Notes: generated by a model not told the origin, from the sequence alone. DNA of 64,000 nt from CAVVAE01 sp963746185 (GCA_963746185.1 CAVVAE010000004.1:1488001-1552000); one strand, 5' to 3'. Positions 25,792 to 34,915 are shown, counted from the stretch's first letter. Translations and numbers: made by a program.

Positions 25792-27183
25792 CTACCAGCC
25801 CGTCAGCAGCACATGCTGCACGACTAGCGCCACCCCCACTTGCATCGCGAGCCCTGGCCGCCGCCACGAAACCGGCAGTAGCGCCGTCCCGAGCAGCAGC
25901 CATGGAACAAACGGCAGCCAGATGCGTTCGACCTCGCCCTTGCTGGCGCCGGACAGATCTGCTCCGATGACCATGGCGACCGCGGCTAGCACCAGGAGTA
26001 TGACGACACGGACGCTGCGATTGCTGCTGAAGATCTCTCGCCATGACGCCCGCCCACGTCCGATGGCTGCCGCCACACCAGCGAGCATGACCGGGCCGGC
26101 GCTCCAGCACAGTGCGGCCAGATTCCCCCACAGGTAATACGTCTGAGGTCGGTTCTGCGCCACCCCGGTGTACTGGCGGTCATGCACGATCGGCAACGCC
26201 TCCCACCACACGAATCCGGTGGCAGCGAAGGTCAGCACGACGGCCAGCGCGGCCGCAAGCGCCCACGGTAGCGGCCGGAGAGTGCGTCCGACGAACAGGA
26301 CAGCTACGGCGAGGATGCCGAGCAGCGGCAGGCCGTACGACATCATGACGCAAGCGCCGAGCAGCGTTCCCGACAGCAAGCCCCACGCCGCGACGCCCCA
26401 CCCGGATGGGCGTGTCGACGCAAGGGCCAGACAACACATTCCCCACGCCGCGAATGCCGCGAACACCGCGTCGGCGGACACCGCCATCCAGATGGCTGCT
26501 GGCCCGAGGACCAAGAAGGGTGCGGCGACGCGCCCGCAGCGCTCGGCTCCTAGCGTCCGTAGCGTGATCAGAACAGCGACCGGAGTCGTAGCCGCTACGA
26601 GGATGACGACCCAGCCGGCAGCAAGGCCGCTGCCGAGGCCGATGGCCGAGAACAGCACGAAGAACAGGACGGCGCCTGGGGGGTGGCCCGCGAGGTGCAC
26701 AGGCCAGTGATCCGGGTGGCTGCCCGGGATCCGTGCGGTGTATTCCCGCAAGAGGGTCCCCACGTCAGACCACGAGTCGATCGTGCGGGCTGTCCGGAGG
26801 TACTCATACCCGGTGTTCAGGATGACGCCGATGCCGTCGTTGCCATCGACCGTTGCCAGGCTGACCATCCATGCGACACCGACCAGATAGGTGCCGACGA
26901 GCAGCATTCTCCACGACGTCGTCTGCGCCAGTCGGTCCGCGTACACGATGCCGAACAACCCCAGCAGGGCCGCCGGGATGGTTCCGGGTCCCACCCGCGC
27001 CTGCCACTCGGCGTGCAGCGGAGGCCAGGAGTTCATATGGACGTCCCAATTCCAGGCTGCCGGTAGCAGCCAGGCGACGAACATCAGCGTCGCCGCCGTG
27101 GCGAGTCCGATCACCGGAGCGCCGGTCATCTGCGCGCGCCATGCCGATCCGGCCTCCGGTTGCGACGGTTCGGTGGTGCTCAC
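25792..27183 (-). CDS. Polytopic membrane protein, glycosyltransferase-like
   Basis: The start is uncertain: GTG at 27183 (463 residues) was chosen because it precedes the first helix; ATG at 27129 is possible. About 12 TM helices run from VIGLATAATLMFVAWLLPAA to the C-terminus. The first extracytoplasmic loop after the helices contains IPGSHPDHWPVHLAGHPPGAVLFFVLF, an aromatic and histidine-rich segment reminiscent of the GT-C type mannosyl/arabinosyl transferases that use lipid-linked sugars. No DXD pair could be placed with confidence. It is divergent from the operon at 27408 and tail-to-tail with the epimerase gene, so it may act in the same pathway. Confidence 0.7.
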   Translation of the reverse strand: MSTTEPSQPEAGSAWRAQMTGAPVIGLATAATLMFVAWLLPAAWNWDVHMNSWPPLHAEWQARVGPGTIPAALLGLFGIVYADRLAQTTSWRMLLVGTYLVGVAWMVSLATVDGNDGIGVILNTGYEYLRTARTIDSWSDVGTLLREYTARIPGSHPDHWPVHLAGHPPGAVLFFVLFSAIGLGSGLAAGWVVILVAATTPVAVLITLRTLGAERCGRVAAPFLVLGPAAIWMAVSADAVFAAFAAWGMCCLALASTRPSGWGVAAWGLLSGTLLGACVMMSYGLPLLGILAVAVLFVGRTLRPLPWALAAALAVVLTFAATGFVWWEALPIVHDRQYTGVAQNRPQTYYLWGNLAALCWSAGPVMLAGVAAAIGRGRASWREIFSSNRSVRVVILLVLAAVAMVIGADLSGASKGEVERIWLPFVPWLLLGTALLPVSWRRPGLAMQVGVALVVQHVLLTGW

Positions 27184-27407
27184 CGCGGGGGTCCGGACTG
27201 AGCGGCGGTGACCGACGGCTCGCTCATTCTTTGACCCTACCGATCCGTTGACGTCGATTCGGGATGTCGTCGACCGGCGCTGACGACGATGACAGAGCAG
27301 CGCGCCGGATTGTTTTTCACTCTGGCTCAGGCAGACGAGGTTGCCCGTCACAGTTCCGTAAGGTTGCTTGCCGTTATGACAATGCATTCGTACCTACTGT
27401 GACGGGT

Positions 27408-28067
27408 ATGACATCACGCTGCGATCTCGTGCTGCCGTGCCGCGACGAGGCCGCAGCCTTGCCACCCTTGCTGGCCCGTGTGCCCGCGGGTGTCGCGGTC
27501 ATCGTCGTCGACAACGGCTCTCGCGACGACACCGCCAACGTGGCTCGCGAACATGGCGCGACGGTGGTGCACGAAGGCCGGCCAGGGTACGGCGCTGCCG
27601 TCCACACGGGCGTAGGTCACGCTTCGTCGGCCATCGTGGCCGTCATGGACGGCGATGGGTCGATGGATCCTCAAGACCTCCTGGTGCTGCTCGACGACGT
27701 GGAGCATGGTCGCGCGACGATGGCGCTCGGCCGACGCCGTCCAGTCTCGTCGGGAGTGCTGCCGTGGCACGCCCGCTGGGGAAACGCCGCAGTCGCAGCT
27801 TGGCTGAGACATCGGACCGGTCTCGCCGTACACGACATCGCCCCGATGCGGGTATGTCGCCGACGAGATCTGCTCGACCTCCAGCTCACGGATCGACGGT
27901 TCGGGTACCCGGTCGAGCTTCTCGTCAAGGCGCAGAAGGCTGGCTGGGTGCTGACCGAGCATGACATCGGCTACCACCCCCGGGCTGCGGGTACGAAGTC
28001 GAAGGTCTCAGGCTCTGTGAGTGGCACCCTTCGTGCCGTCCGTGACTTCGCGAAGGTGCTGCCATGA
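27408..28067 (+). CDS. Glycosyltransferase family 2 protein
   Basis: From the ATG at 27408 this is 219 residues (GTG at 27399 is an alternative). The GT-A fold is clear: DLVLPCRDEAAALPPLLARV, VIVVDNGSRDDT, GYGAAVHTGVGHA and VAVMDGDGSMDPQDL, which contains the DxD-type metal site. GYPVELLVKAQKAGW is the later acceptor region. It lacks TM helices, unlike dolichol-phosphate mannose synthases with membrane tails. It is the first gene of an operon running to 32882: its stop overlaps the next start (ATGA at 28064). Confidence 0.88.
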   Translation: MTSRCDLVLPCRDEAAALPPLLARVPAGVAVIVVDNGSRDDTANVAREHGATVVHEGRPGYGAAVHTGVGHASSAIVAVMDGDGSMDPQDLLVLLDDVEHGRATMALGRRRPVSSGVLPWHARWGNAAVAAWLRHRTGLAVHDIAPMRVCRRRDLLDLQLTDRRFGYPVELLVKAQKAGWVLTEHDIGYHPRAAGTKSKVSGSVSGTLRAVRDFAKVLP

Positions 28068-28753
28068 CCTGCGTGATCGTGGTGGCAAAGGCGCCCGTCT
28101 CCGGGCTGGCCAAGACCAGGCTGGCCAGGACCTTGGGTGATGCGTTCGCGGCTGATCTGGCCGCGGCCTGCCTTCTGGACACCATCGATGCTGTTGAGAG
28201 CGTCACCGCTCCGCACACCAGGCTGATCGCGTTGACAGGTGATCTGGCTGATGCCGCACGCGCCGTTGAGATCCAACGCCGGCTTTCTCGCTGGCAGGTG
28301 ATCGACCAGCGCGGGGAGTCGTTCGCGGCGAGGCTCGTGAATGCCCATGCCGACGCGGCCAGGCTGTGGGGGGTCCGCTCTCCGGTCGTTCAGATCGGCA
28401 TGGACACTCCGCAGGTGACCGGTGCAGACCTGATGGTGCTGGCCGATGCCATCTCGGGAGGCGGTGCGTCCGAAGGTCGATTCGCTCTCGGACCAGCTCT
28501 CGACGGAGGCTGGTGGGGTCTTGCCTCCAACAGCGCGACGAAGGTCGCAGCCATCGCAGCGGTACCGATGTCCCGTCACGACACGGGTGAACTCACGGCG
28601 CAAGCATTGCGTTCGACTGGTGCACCGGTTCAGCTGGTTCACGAACTCCATGACGTCGACACGATCGATGATGCGCGTAGCGTTGCGCGATCCCATCCAG
28701 GGACCCGCTTCGCATCCGGATTTGCCGCTGCGGAAGACGTGGGTGCACGATGA
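28064..28753 (+). CDS. DUF2064 glycosyltransferase-like protein (TIGR04282 type)
   Basis: This is a 229-residue protein of the DUF2064/TIGR04282 group, nucleotidyl- or glycosyl-transferase-like enzymes with the GT-A fold. The family N-terminus VIVVAKAPVSGLAKTRLA is present, with VVQIGMDTPQVTGADLM at the DxD position and FALGPALDGGWWGLA as the signature block. It overlaps both neighbours by ATGA and is therefore co-translated with the GT2 and methyltransferase genes. Members commonly sit beside a GT2 gene exactly as here; their product remains unknown. Confidence 0.85.
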   Translation: MTCVIVVAKAPVSGLAKTRLARTLGDAFAADLAAACLLDTIDAVESVTAPHTRLIALTGDLADAARAVEIQRRLSRWQVIDQRGESFAARLVNAHADAARLWGVRSPVVQIGMDTPQVTGADLMVLADAISGGGASEGRFALGPALDGGWWGLASNSATKVAAIAAVPMSRHDTGELTAQALRSTGAPVQLVHELHDVDTIDDARSVARSHPGTRFASGFAAAEDVGAR

Positions 28754-29415
28754 CCGCGACGATGACTCAACTGGCCAGACCGATCACACCAACCCGGGCT
28801 TTTGCCGAGGCGCTGCGAGGTGAACCTTGTCGGGTGTTCGGGCTGGGGGCGGACCTGGAGTCTGTTCCCGCGTGGAAGTGGCGCGGAGAGGCTGACAGCG
28901 CCGACTACGAGATGTTGGGGCGTTGCAGCGGTGCCACGCTCGACATCGGCTGTGGTCCTGGACGCATGACCCAAGCATTGCTCGCTCTGGGCCACCAAGC
29001 GCTCGGCATCGACGTCGTCGGCGAGGCGGTCCAGCAGACGCGCGCCCGCGGTGCCGTCGCGTTGCAGCGCGACGTCTTCTCTGTCCTCCCGGGCGAGGGT
29101 CGCTGGGGCACCACCTTGCTCGCTGACGGCAACATCGGCATCGGCGGTGACCCGGTGCGGCTCTTACGCCGTGCCCGCGAGCTGCTGGCCGACGACGGAC
29201 ACGTCGTGGTCGACCTGTGCAAGCCCGGCGGCGCCGTCACCATTCACTGGATCGGGCTCGAGGTGTCCGGTCGACGCTCGTACTCGTTCCCGTGGGCGGT
29301 CGTACCGGCATGTCAGATCAGTCGGCTCGCCACGGCAGCCGCGCTGCGTTTGCTCGAGGTCAACGAGCGCCAAGGTCGCTGGTTCGCGACGTTGGAAAAG
29401 CAGCGTTCCGGATGA
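28750..29415 (+). CDS. SAM-dependent class I methyltransferase
   Basis: This is a 221-residue methyltransferase. Motif I is TLDIGCGPGRMTQALLA, followed by ALGIDVVGEAV as motif II and LLRRARELLADDGHVVVDL as the motif III region. It has no TM helix. It is coupled on both sides by ATGA overlaps, to DUF2064 upstream and to the cytochrome/molybdopterin gene downstream. The acceptor, possibly the product of the two transferases before it, is unknown. Confidence 0.88.
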   Translation: MTATMTQLARPITPTRAFAEALRGEPCRVFGLGADLESVPAWKWRGEADSADYEMLGRCSGATLDIGCGPGRMTQALLALGHQALGIDVVGEAVQQTRARGAVALQRDVFSVLPGEGRWGTTLLADGNIGIGGDPVRLLRRARELLADDGHVVVDLCKPGGAVTIHWIGLEVSGRRSYSFPWAVVPACQISRLATAAALRLLEVNERQGRWFATLEKQRSG

Positions 29416-30638
29416 AGCCCGCCCTACCCGTTCCGAAGCCGGACAGCTTTACATCTCGGCTGCGCGGTCCCGAGGTGACTGCGAGAATCGGCCTGTGGCT
29501 AGGTGTGTGCTTCGGTGTAGCCTTCCTCACCGGCCTCTACAGTCACTTCTTGCAGAGCCCCCCGGGCTGGATCACGTTTCCGACGAGGCCCGTGTGGATC
29601 TACCGCGTGACGCAGGGCCTGCATGTGATCGCTGGGACCGCTGCGGTGCCCCTGCTGCTGGTCAAGCTGTGGTCGGTGTACCCGAAGCTTTTCGAGCGAT
29701 TTGACCTGCGCAACGTACGCCGTCTGACTCTGCAGGTCGCGGAGCGCGGCTCTATCGCGCTGCTTGTGTCGGCAGCGATCTTCGAGCTTGCGACAGGTCT
29801 CACGAACATCACGCATTGGTACCCCTGGAGCTTCTCGTTCCGCGCAACCCACTACGCCGTCGGCTGGATTGCGATCGGCTCCCTCGCGACCCACATCGCG
29901 GTCAAGCTGCCGATCATCAAAGCGGCGATCACCGGACCGCTCGAGCCTCCATCGCCTCGGGTCGCGACATCAAATACCGCGGAGGCCGAGCCCGCGGGCT
30001 CGCCGTTGCCCACGCGGACGGCAGCAACGACGAGCGCACCTACCGCTGGGCTGAGCCGTCGTGGTCTCTTGCGCACCACGTGGCTCGCCACGGGTGTCGC
30101 GGTGGCGACCACTGCGGGTGCCACCGTGCCTTGGCTACGGCAGGTCTCGGTCTTCGGCGTCCGGTCCGGCGACGGGCCGCAGGGCGTGCCAGTCAACAAG
30201 AGCGCCATCGCAGCCGGGGTGATCGCCCTTGCCACGGCTCCGTCGTACATGCTTCGGATTGTGAAAGGCAGCACTGTCGTGAGCTTGTCACTTGACGACC
30301 TCACCCACCTGCCGCAGACCACCGCCGAGCTGCCCATCGCCTGCGTTGAGGGGTGGAGCGCATCTGGGCGTTGGCGCGGGCCACGTATTCGCGAATTGCT
30401 CGACATGGTCAGTGCACCGGATGATGCAGACGTTCTGGTCAGGTCGCTGCAGCCTTCGGGTCCGTTCCGCAACACCACGATGCAACCCGAGTTCGCTCGG
30501 GATCCGCTCACGTTGCTTGCTCTGGAGCTGAACGGCGAGACCTTGGGGATCGACCACGGCTTCCCGTGCCGGGTCATTGCTCCGGCCCGACCAGGAGTGC
30601 TGCAAACCAAATGGGTCGCACAACTGGAAGTGCTGTGA
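29412..30638 (+). CDS. Cytochrome b561-like domain fused to sulfite-oxidase-like molybdopterin domain
   Basis: From the overlapping ATG at 29412 this is 408 residues. The first ~180 are four TM helices with histidines placed for heme ligation (QGLHVIAGTA, ATHYAVGWIA, ATHIAVKL), as in cytochrome b561-type domains. A basic segment SRRGLLRTTWLATGVAVATTAG follows as a fifth helix. The C-terminal ~170 residues are an oxidoreductase molybdopterin domain, with the molybdenum-ligand cysteine C311 in LPIACVEGWSASGRW and LELNGETLGIDHGFPCR. The enzyme would face outwards and pass electrons through the heme domain. It lies in the middle of the operon that ends in a two-component pair. Confidence 0.85.
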   Translation: MKPALPVPKPDSFTSRLRGPEVTARIGLWLGVCFGVAFLTGLYSHFLQSPPGWITFPTRPVWIYRVTQGLHVIAGTAAVPLLLVKLWSVYPKLFERFDLRNVRRLTLQVAERGSIALLVSAAIFELATGLTNITHWYPWSFSFRATHYAVGWIAIGSLATHIAVKLPIIKAAITGPLEPPSPRVATSNTAEAEPAGSPLPTRTAATTSAPTAGLSRRGLLRTTWLATGVAVATTAGATVPWLRQVSVFGVRSGDGPQGVPVNKSAIAAGVIALATAPSYMLRIVKGSTVVSLSLDDLTHLPQTTAELPIACVEGWSASGRWRGPRIRELLDMVSAPDDADVLVRSLQPSGPFRNTTMQPEFARDPLTLLALELNGETLGIDHGFPCRVIAPARPGVLQTKWVAQLEVL

Positions 30639-31075
30639 TGAGGTTCGTTCGCGTGCTGCTCGGTGTGTCCGGTGTGCTCGTCGCGGCGATGGGGATCTCC
30701 AAGCTCATCGACCGTGGGTGGGACGAGATCGTCGATGTAGTGACGTGGCTTGTCGTTGGGACGGTTGTGCACGATGGCCTCTTGGCCCCGCTCATCGTGG
30801 CGCTGGGCATCCTCGTGGTGAGGGTGCTGCCTGCCTGGGCTCGGATGCCGGTCATAGCGGGTTTCGTTGTCCTCGGATCGGCGACCATCATGGCGTTTCC
30901 TGTTCTCAGCGGCAATGGTGAGGACGCGACCATCCCGTCCCTGCTCGATCGCAACTACGTTGGAGGGTGGGTCGTGGTCGCGGCGCTGACCACTTTGGGT
31001 GTAGCGGTCGGCTGTTGGTGGCAGCGGCGACGCCTTTCGACCACGACCATGGTGGGCCACCAGGAGGAGGTGTGA
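30638..31075 (+). CDS. Small integral membrane protein in the molybdopterin operon
   Basis: This is 145 residues, beginning inside the previous stop (TGATG overlap). Four hydrophobic helices are visible: VLLGVSGVLVAAMGISKL, HDGLLAPLIVALGILVVRVL, VIAGFVVLGSATIMAFPVL, WVVVAALTTLGVAVGCWW. HDGLLAPL is the only polar motif inside the membrane region. Its tight coupling between the oxidoreductase and the response regulator suggests a partner of the cytochrome domain or of the sensor kinase. No family recognised. Confidence 0.7.
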   Translation: MRFVRVLLGVSGVLVAAMGISKLIDRGWDEIVDVVTWLVVGTVVHDGLLAPLIVALGILVVRVLPAWARMPVIAGFVVLGSATIMAFPVLSGNGEDATIPSLLDRNYVGGWVVVAALTTLGVAVGCWWQRRRLSTTTMVGHQEEV

Positions 31076-31077
31076 GC

Positions 31078-31758
31078 ATGCCGCGGGTGCTGGTCGTCGA
31101 TGACGACCCGACAGTTCGTGAGGTGGTGCTCTCCTACCTCCGTTCGGGCTCCTATGACGTCGTCGAGGCAGCGGACGGCGAGACCGCGCTGTCGGTGGTG
31201 GGTCATCAGCGCCCGGATCTGGTCGTGCTCGATGTGATGCTGCCCGGCGTCGACGGTTTGGAGGTCTGTCGCCGTCTGCGCGCGCAGGGCGACTTGCCGA
31301 TCATCCTGCTCACCGCCCTCGGCAGCGAGGAAGATCGGGTAGTCGGGTTGGAGCTCGGCGCCGACGACTACCTCACCAAACCCTTCAGTCCCCGAGAGCT
31401 GGTGCTCCGGGTGGGTTCGGTGCTGCGTCGGGCGGGTGAGAACGCGAGGCCTGACAATCGAGTGCTCGAAGACGGCGATCTGCGCATCGACGGGCCGAGC
31501 CGACAGGTCACTCGATCGGGTGCTTCTCTGGCGCTCACCATGCGCGAGTTCGACCTCCTGCGCTTCCTCGTCACGAATCCCGACGTTGCGTTCACTCGCG
31601 TCGAGCTGCTCGAGAAGGTCTGGGGCTGGTCATTCGGTGACCAGTCCACCGTCACCGTGCACGTCCGGCGGCTACGGGAGAAGATCGAAGCAGATCCGAC
31701 CTCCCCGAAGCGGCTGGTCACGGTCTGGGGGGTCGGCTACCGGTGGGAGGCGGCGTGA
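31078..31758 (+). CDS. OmpR-family response regulator
   Basis: This is 226 residues from the ATG at 31078; a GTG two codons upstream overlaps the previous stop and may be the real start. The receiver domain has the acidic pair D8/D9, phospho-acceptor D52 in VVLDVMLPGVDG, and the conserved lysine in DDYLTKPFSPREL. The C-terminal winged helix is the OmpR/PhoB type (LTMREFDLLRFLV, STVTVHVRRLREKIE, RLVTVWGVGYRW). It is co-transcribed with the kinase at 31755, so it is its likely phosphorylation target. Confidence 0.93.
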   Translation: MPRVLVVDDDPTVREVVLSYLRSGSYDVVEAADGETALSVVGHQRPDLVVLDVMLPGVDGLEVCRRLRAQGDLPIILLTALGSEEDRVVGLELGADDYLTKPFSPRELVLRVGSVLRRAGENARPDNRVLEDGDLRIDGPSRQVTRSGASLALTMREFDLLRFLVTNPDVAFTRVELLEKVWGWSFGDQSTVTVHVRRLREKIEADPTSPKRLVTVWGVGYRWEAA

Positions 31759-32882
31759 CCACTGCTGTCCTGGTGACATCGGACGAGCTTCAGATCATGG
31801 CGATCGCCGCCTCACTGGCGGCTGGCGTCGGCGTTCTGGGGGTCTTCTTTGCGTATGTGACGCGACGGAGCTCCGTGCGCTGGGCGTTTGCGATCGTGGC
31901 GCTCATCGGGATACTCGGACTGGTCGCCGGGCTCATCGGCACAGCCCGGGCCATGTTTCTCTCCGACCATGACTTCGTGGTGGTGCTGTGGGTAGCCGCC
32001 GTCTCTGGCCTGGTCTCGCTGGCCTTTGCGCTGCTGGTGGCTCGGCAGGCAGTGCGCGGCTCGCGGGCCGTCCAAGAAGCCACCCGAGCGCTGGGCGAGA
32101 ATGGCGCGTTCGTCGCCCCAGAAGGTACGACGTCGGAGCTCTCCGACCTGTCGGCACAACTAGCTGACACGTCCCAGCGGTTGGCATTTTCCCGCGAGCG
32201 GGAACGCGCGCTCGAGGCATCGCGACGCGAGCTCGTGGCGTGGGTATCCCATGACCTGCGCACGCCGTTGGCGGGGCTGCGGGCGATGGCCGAGGCGCTC
32301 GAGGACGGCATCGCCGAAGACCCGGCCCGCTACCACCAGCAGATGCGCGAGACCGTCGACAGGATGGCGCGGATGGTCGATGACCTATTCGAGCTGTCGC
32401 GCATCCATGCCGGGGCTCTCCAGTTGAGCCTGGAGGTCGTATCGGTCGAGGAGGCGATCAGCGAGGCGCTGGCGATCAGCGGACCGGTCGCGCTTGCCAA
32501 CGGAGTTCGTCTCGGGGGGTACGCCGAGCCGGGAGTCGCCGTACGCGCTGATCCACGTGAGCTGTCGCGCATGATCGGCAACCTGCTGACCAACGCGATC
32601 CGTCACACCCCGAGCGATGGTGTCGTGGAGGTGACGGCGCGAGCCGGCGAGCGGGGAGTGGAGCTTTCAGTGAGCGACGCCTGCGGTGGGATTCCTGACG
32701 AGGACCTCGACCGGGTGTTCGAGGTCGCCTGGCGCGGCAGCCATGCGAGGACACCGGAGGCCGCAGCGGGGTCAGGGCTCGGCCTGGCCATCGTCCGCGG
32801 CATCGCGGAGGCACATCGTGGCACCGTGCGGGTCGACAACGTGGGCGCCGGTTGTCGCTTCCTCGTCGAACTCCCGACGTAA
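31755..32882 (+). CDS. Sensor histidine kinase
   Basis: The GTG at 31755 overlaps the regulator's stop (GTGA) and gives 375 residues; a GTG at 31743 is possible. Three N-terminal TM helices lie close together (IMAIAASLAAGVGVLGVFFAYV, WAFAIVALIGILGLVAGLIG, VVVLWVAAVSGLVSLAFALLVA) with almost no extracytoplasmic domain. The kinase may therefore sense within the membrane or through a partner such as the neighbouring membrane proteins. The H-box is AWVSHDLRTPLAGL with H166. The ATPase has NLLTNAIRHTP, DACGGIPDEDL and GSGLGLAIVRGIA. Confidence 0.92.
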   Translation: MTTAVLVTSDELQIMAIAASLAAGVGVLGVFFAYVTRRSSVRWAFAIVALIGILGLVAGLIGTARAMFLSDHDFVVVLWVAAVSGLVSLAFALLVARQAVRGSRAVQEATRALGENGAFVAPEGTTSELSDLSAQLADTSQRLAFSRERERALEASRRELVAWVSHDLRTPLAGLRAMAEALEDGIAEDPARYHQQMRETVDRMARMVDDLFELSRIHAGALQLSLEVVSVEEAISEALAISGPVALANGVRLGGYAEPGVAVRADPRELSRMIGNLLTNAIRHTPSDGVVEVTARAGERGVELSVSDACGGIPDEDLDRVFEVAWRGSHARTPEAAAGSGLGLAIVRGIAEAHRGTVRVDNVGAGCRFLVELPT

Positions 32883-32983
32883 GGTGGGCATGCCGCTGAC
32901 GAGTACCAACCGATCGCCGGCACCTCGCGGCCTCATCCGTGGCTCGGTGGTCGTTAACCGGTATGCTGGTGCGTCAGTTGTGG

Positions 32984-32997
32984 CGGTCAGCTGACCG
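32984..32997. other. 14-bp perfect palindrome between convergent genes
   Basis: CGGTCAGCTGACCG is a perfect palindrome with no loop, in the ~165-base gap between the end of the kinase gene and the end of the transporter gene. Without a loop or T-run it is not a good terminator. It could be a protein site or chance. The rest of this gap contains no supported gene. Confidence 0.35.
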
Positions 32998-33047
32998 ATT
33001 CTCGGGGCGCCACGTCTCCGCAGAGCGATTGTGGTGCTACACGGCTC

Positions 33048-34340
33048 TCAGGCGAAGGTGAAGTATCTGAGTGCGAAGTAGGCCCAGGCGATCGTGACGG
33101 TGACCACGGTCACGATCAGGCCGTACTTCGTGAAGTGCCAAAACGAGATCGGGTGCCCGTTGCGGGCAGCGATCCCGATGATGACGACGTTCGCGCTTGC
33201 CCCGACCGCGGTGGCGTTTCCGCCGAGGTCGGCGCCCAGCGCGAGGGCCCACCACAGTGACATGGCCTGCGTTGACCCGTCGCCTGCGTCCACGAGATCC
33301 TTGACGATCGGGGTCAAGGTGGCGACGTAGGGGATGTTGTCGATGATCCCGGAGGCGGCGGCGGAGCCGAAGATCAGGCCGGTGCCGGCGAGGAGGTAGT
33401 TGTCGCCCACTGCGTCGGCCAGCCACGACCCGAGGTCTGCCATAACGCCAACCTCGACCAGAGCGCCGACCATGATGAACAAGCCCATGAAGAAGACCAG
33501 AGTCGGCCACTCGACGTCCTCGAGGAACTCGCGGGGTTCGGTCCTGGACACCGCTACCAGGGCACCAGCACCGAGCAGGGCGACCAGCGACGGGTCTAGG
33601 TCGATGAGACCGTGGGCGATGAACCCGACCATGACCACGCCGAGCACGATCCCACACTGGAGCAACAGCCGGCGATCCTTGATGACGTCGCGCTCGTCGA
33701 GCTGCAAGACAGCCGCGGCGCGCGTGTCGTCGAACACGAATACGGACCGGAACATTACGCGGCACAACAGCACAAAGACCGCCACCAGCACAATGATCAA
33801 CGGCGCGAGGTTGACGAGGAAGTCGTTGAAGGTCAGCCCCGACTTGCTGGCGATGATGATGTTGGGCGGATCCCCGATCAACGTGGCGGTGCCGCCGATG
33901 TTGGAGGCCATCGCCTCCGCGATAAGGTACGGGACCGGAGGCACCCCGAGCCGGTCACATACGAGGAGTGTCACCGGCGCGATCAACAGCACCGTGGTCA
34001 CGTTGTCGAGCAGCGCCGAACCGACCGCGGTGATCACCACCAGCATCACCATGACCGCGAACGGTCGGCCGCGAGCCCGCTTGGCCGACCAGATCGCAAG
34101 GTATTCGAAGACGCCGGTCTGCTTGACAATGCTGACGATGATCATCATGCCGAGCAGCAGGAAGATCACGTTCCAGTCGACGCCCGTCTCCTCGCTGAAG
34201 AACGCGGTGTGCGCGTCGACCACGCCGAGCAACACCATCGCCGCAGCCCCTGAGAGTGCGGCGGCCACCCGGTGGATCCGTTCGGTGGCGATCAGCACAT
34301 AGGCCGCGACAAATGACGCGATCACCAACCAGGTGGTCAA
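33048..34340 (-). CDS. ArsB/NhaD family transporter
   Basis: This is a 430-residue secondary transporter of the ion transporter superfamily (ArsB/NhaD). About 11-12 TM helices are present. The duplicated family segments are clear: LLDNVTTVLLIAPVTLLV and MASNIGGTATLIGDPPNIIIAS in the first half, SGIIDNIPYVATLTPIV and GADLGGNATAVGASANVVIIG in the second, which form the paired re-entrant hairpins. Na+/H+ exchange, or transport of arsenite or a carboxylate, cannot be separated by sequence reading. Its start overlaps the stop of the CBS protein (ATGA), so the pair is co-expressed. Confidence 0.88.
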   Translation of the reverse strand: MTTWLVIASFVAAYVLIATERIHRVAAALSGAAAMVLLGVVDAHTAFFSEETGVDWNVIFLLLGMMIIVSIVKQTGVFEYLAIWSAKRARGRPFAVMVMLVVITAVGSALLDNVTTVLLIAPVTLLVCDRLGVPPVPYLIAEAMASNIGGTATLIGDPPNIIIASKSGLTFNDFLVNLAPLIIVLVAVFVLLCRVMFRSVFVFDDTRAAAVLQLDERDVIKDRRLLLQCGIVLGVVMVGFIAHGLIDLDPSLVALLGAGALVAVSRTEPREFLEDVEWPTLVFFMGLFIMVGALVEVGVMADLGSWLADAVGDNYLLAGTGLIFGSAAASGIIDNIPYVATLTPIVKDLVDAGDGSTQAMSLWWALALGADLGGNATAVGASANVVIIGIAARNGHPISFWHFTKYGLIVTVVTVTIAWAYFALRYFTFA

Positions 34341-34798
34341 CGAGCCGTCTCCGGACCCAATAGGTGCTCAAGCAGGGCCGAGATTGTGATCGCGCCCAGC
34401 AACCGCGAATCGTCCACCACCGCGACGATGGGGCTTCGCTGGCCCGCCATCACCGCCGCAATCTCGATGGAGGTCGCGTCGGCGGCCACAACCGGGAGGT
34501 CGAGGACGTCCGCGCGTTTCGGCAGCACTTCGCGCACAGTCCTCGGCGCGAGCTTGTCACACAATGCATCTGCCGATGCCTCGTCGTAGGCCCGCGCCAG
34601 GGCCGGGTCGTCCTGCACGTACGTCGGGACAATGAACCGCAACACCTGGGAACCCGGCAGCACGGTGTAGGGCTGGCCGAGATCATCAAGCACGATCAGG
34701 CCCAGCAGACGGCGATCGACCAGGATCCGTGCCGCCTCGAGGGCTCCGGTGTCCAGCGTGACCGTGGGGAACGGTCGTGCCAGCTCGCCTGCCAACAT
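34337..34798 (-). CDS. CBS domain protein paired with the ArsB/NhaD transporter
   Basis: The ATG at 34798 has GGGAGAG before it and gives 153 residues; upstream in-frame codons look non-coding. Two CBS modules can be traced: 'TVTLDTGALEAARILVDRRLLGLIVLDD' with LPGSQVLRFI, and 'LPVVAADATSIEIAAVMAGQRSPIVAVVDD' with LLGAITISALLEHLL. CBS pairs bind adenine nucleotides and often gate transporters. The coupling to the transporter gene suggests energy-state regulation of transport. The N-terminal part before the first module is short. Confidence 0.85.
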   Translation of the reverse strand: MLAGELARPFPTVTLDTGALEAARILVDRRLLGLIVLDDLGQPYTVLPGSQVLRFIVPTYVQDDPALARAYDEASADALCDKLAPRTVREVLPKRADVLDLPVVAADATSIEIAAVMAGQRSPIVAVVDDSRLLGAITISALLEHLLGPETAR

Positions 34799-34915
34799 GG
34801 CGCTCTCCCGATGCCGGAACAAGTAAACAGCGAGTGTATCCACGGGAGCTCGCTGGCCTCTCCACACTCGCCCCTGTCGCCCGGACGGAGCCTTGAGCAT
34901 GGACCTACCGTGGCC

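Noticed and set aside
25774..25793. AGCTCG/CGAGCT hairpin between convergent epimerase and membrane-protein genes
   Set aside because: Only six base pairs with no T-run; weak as a terminator.
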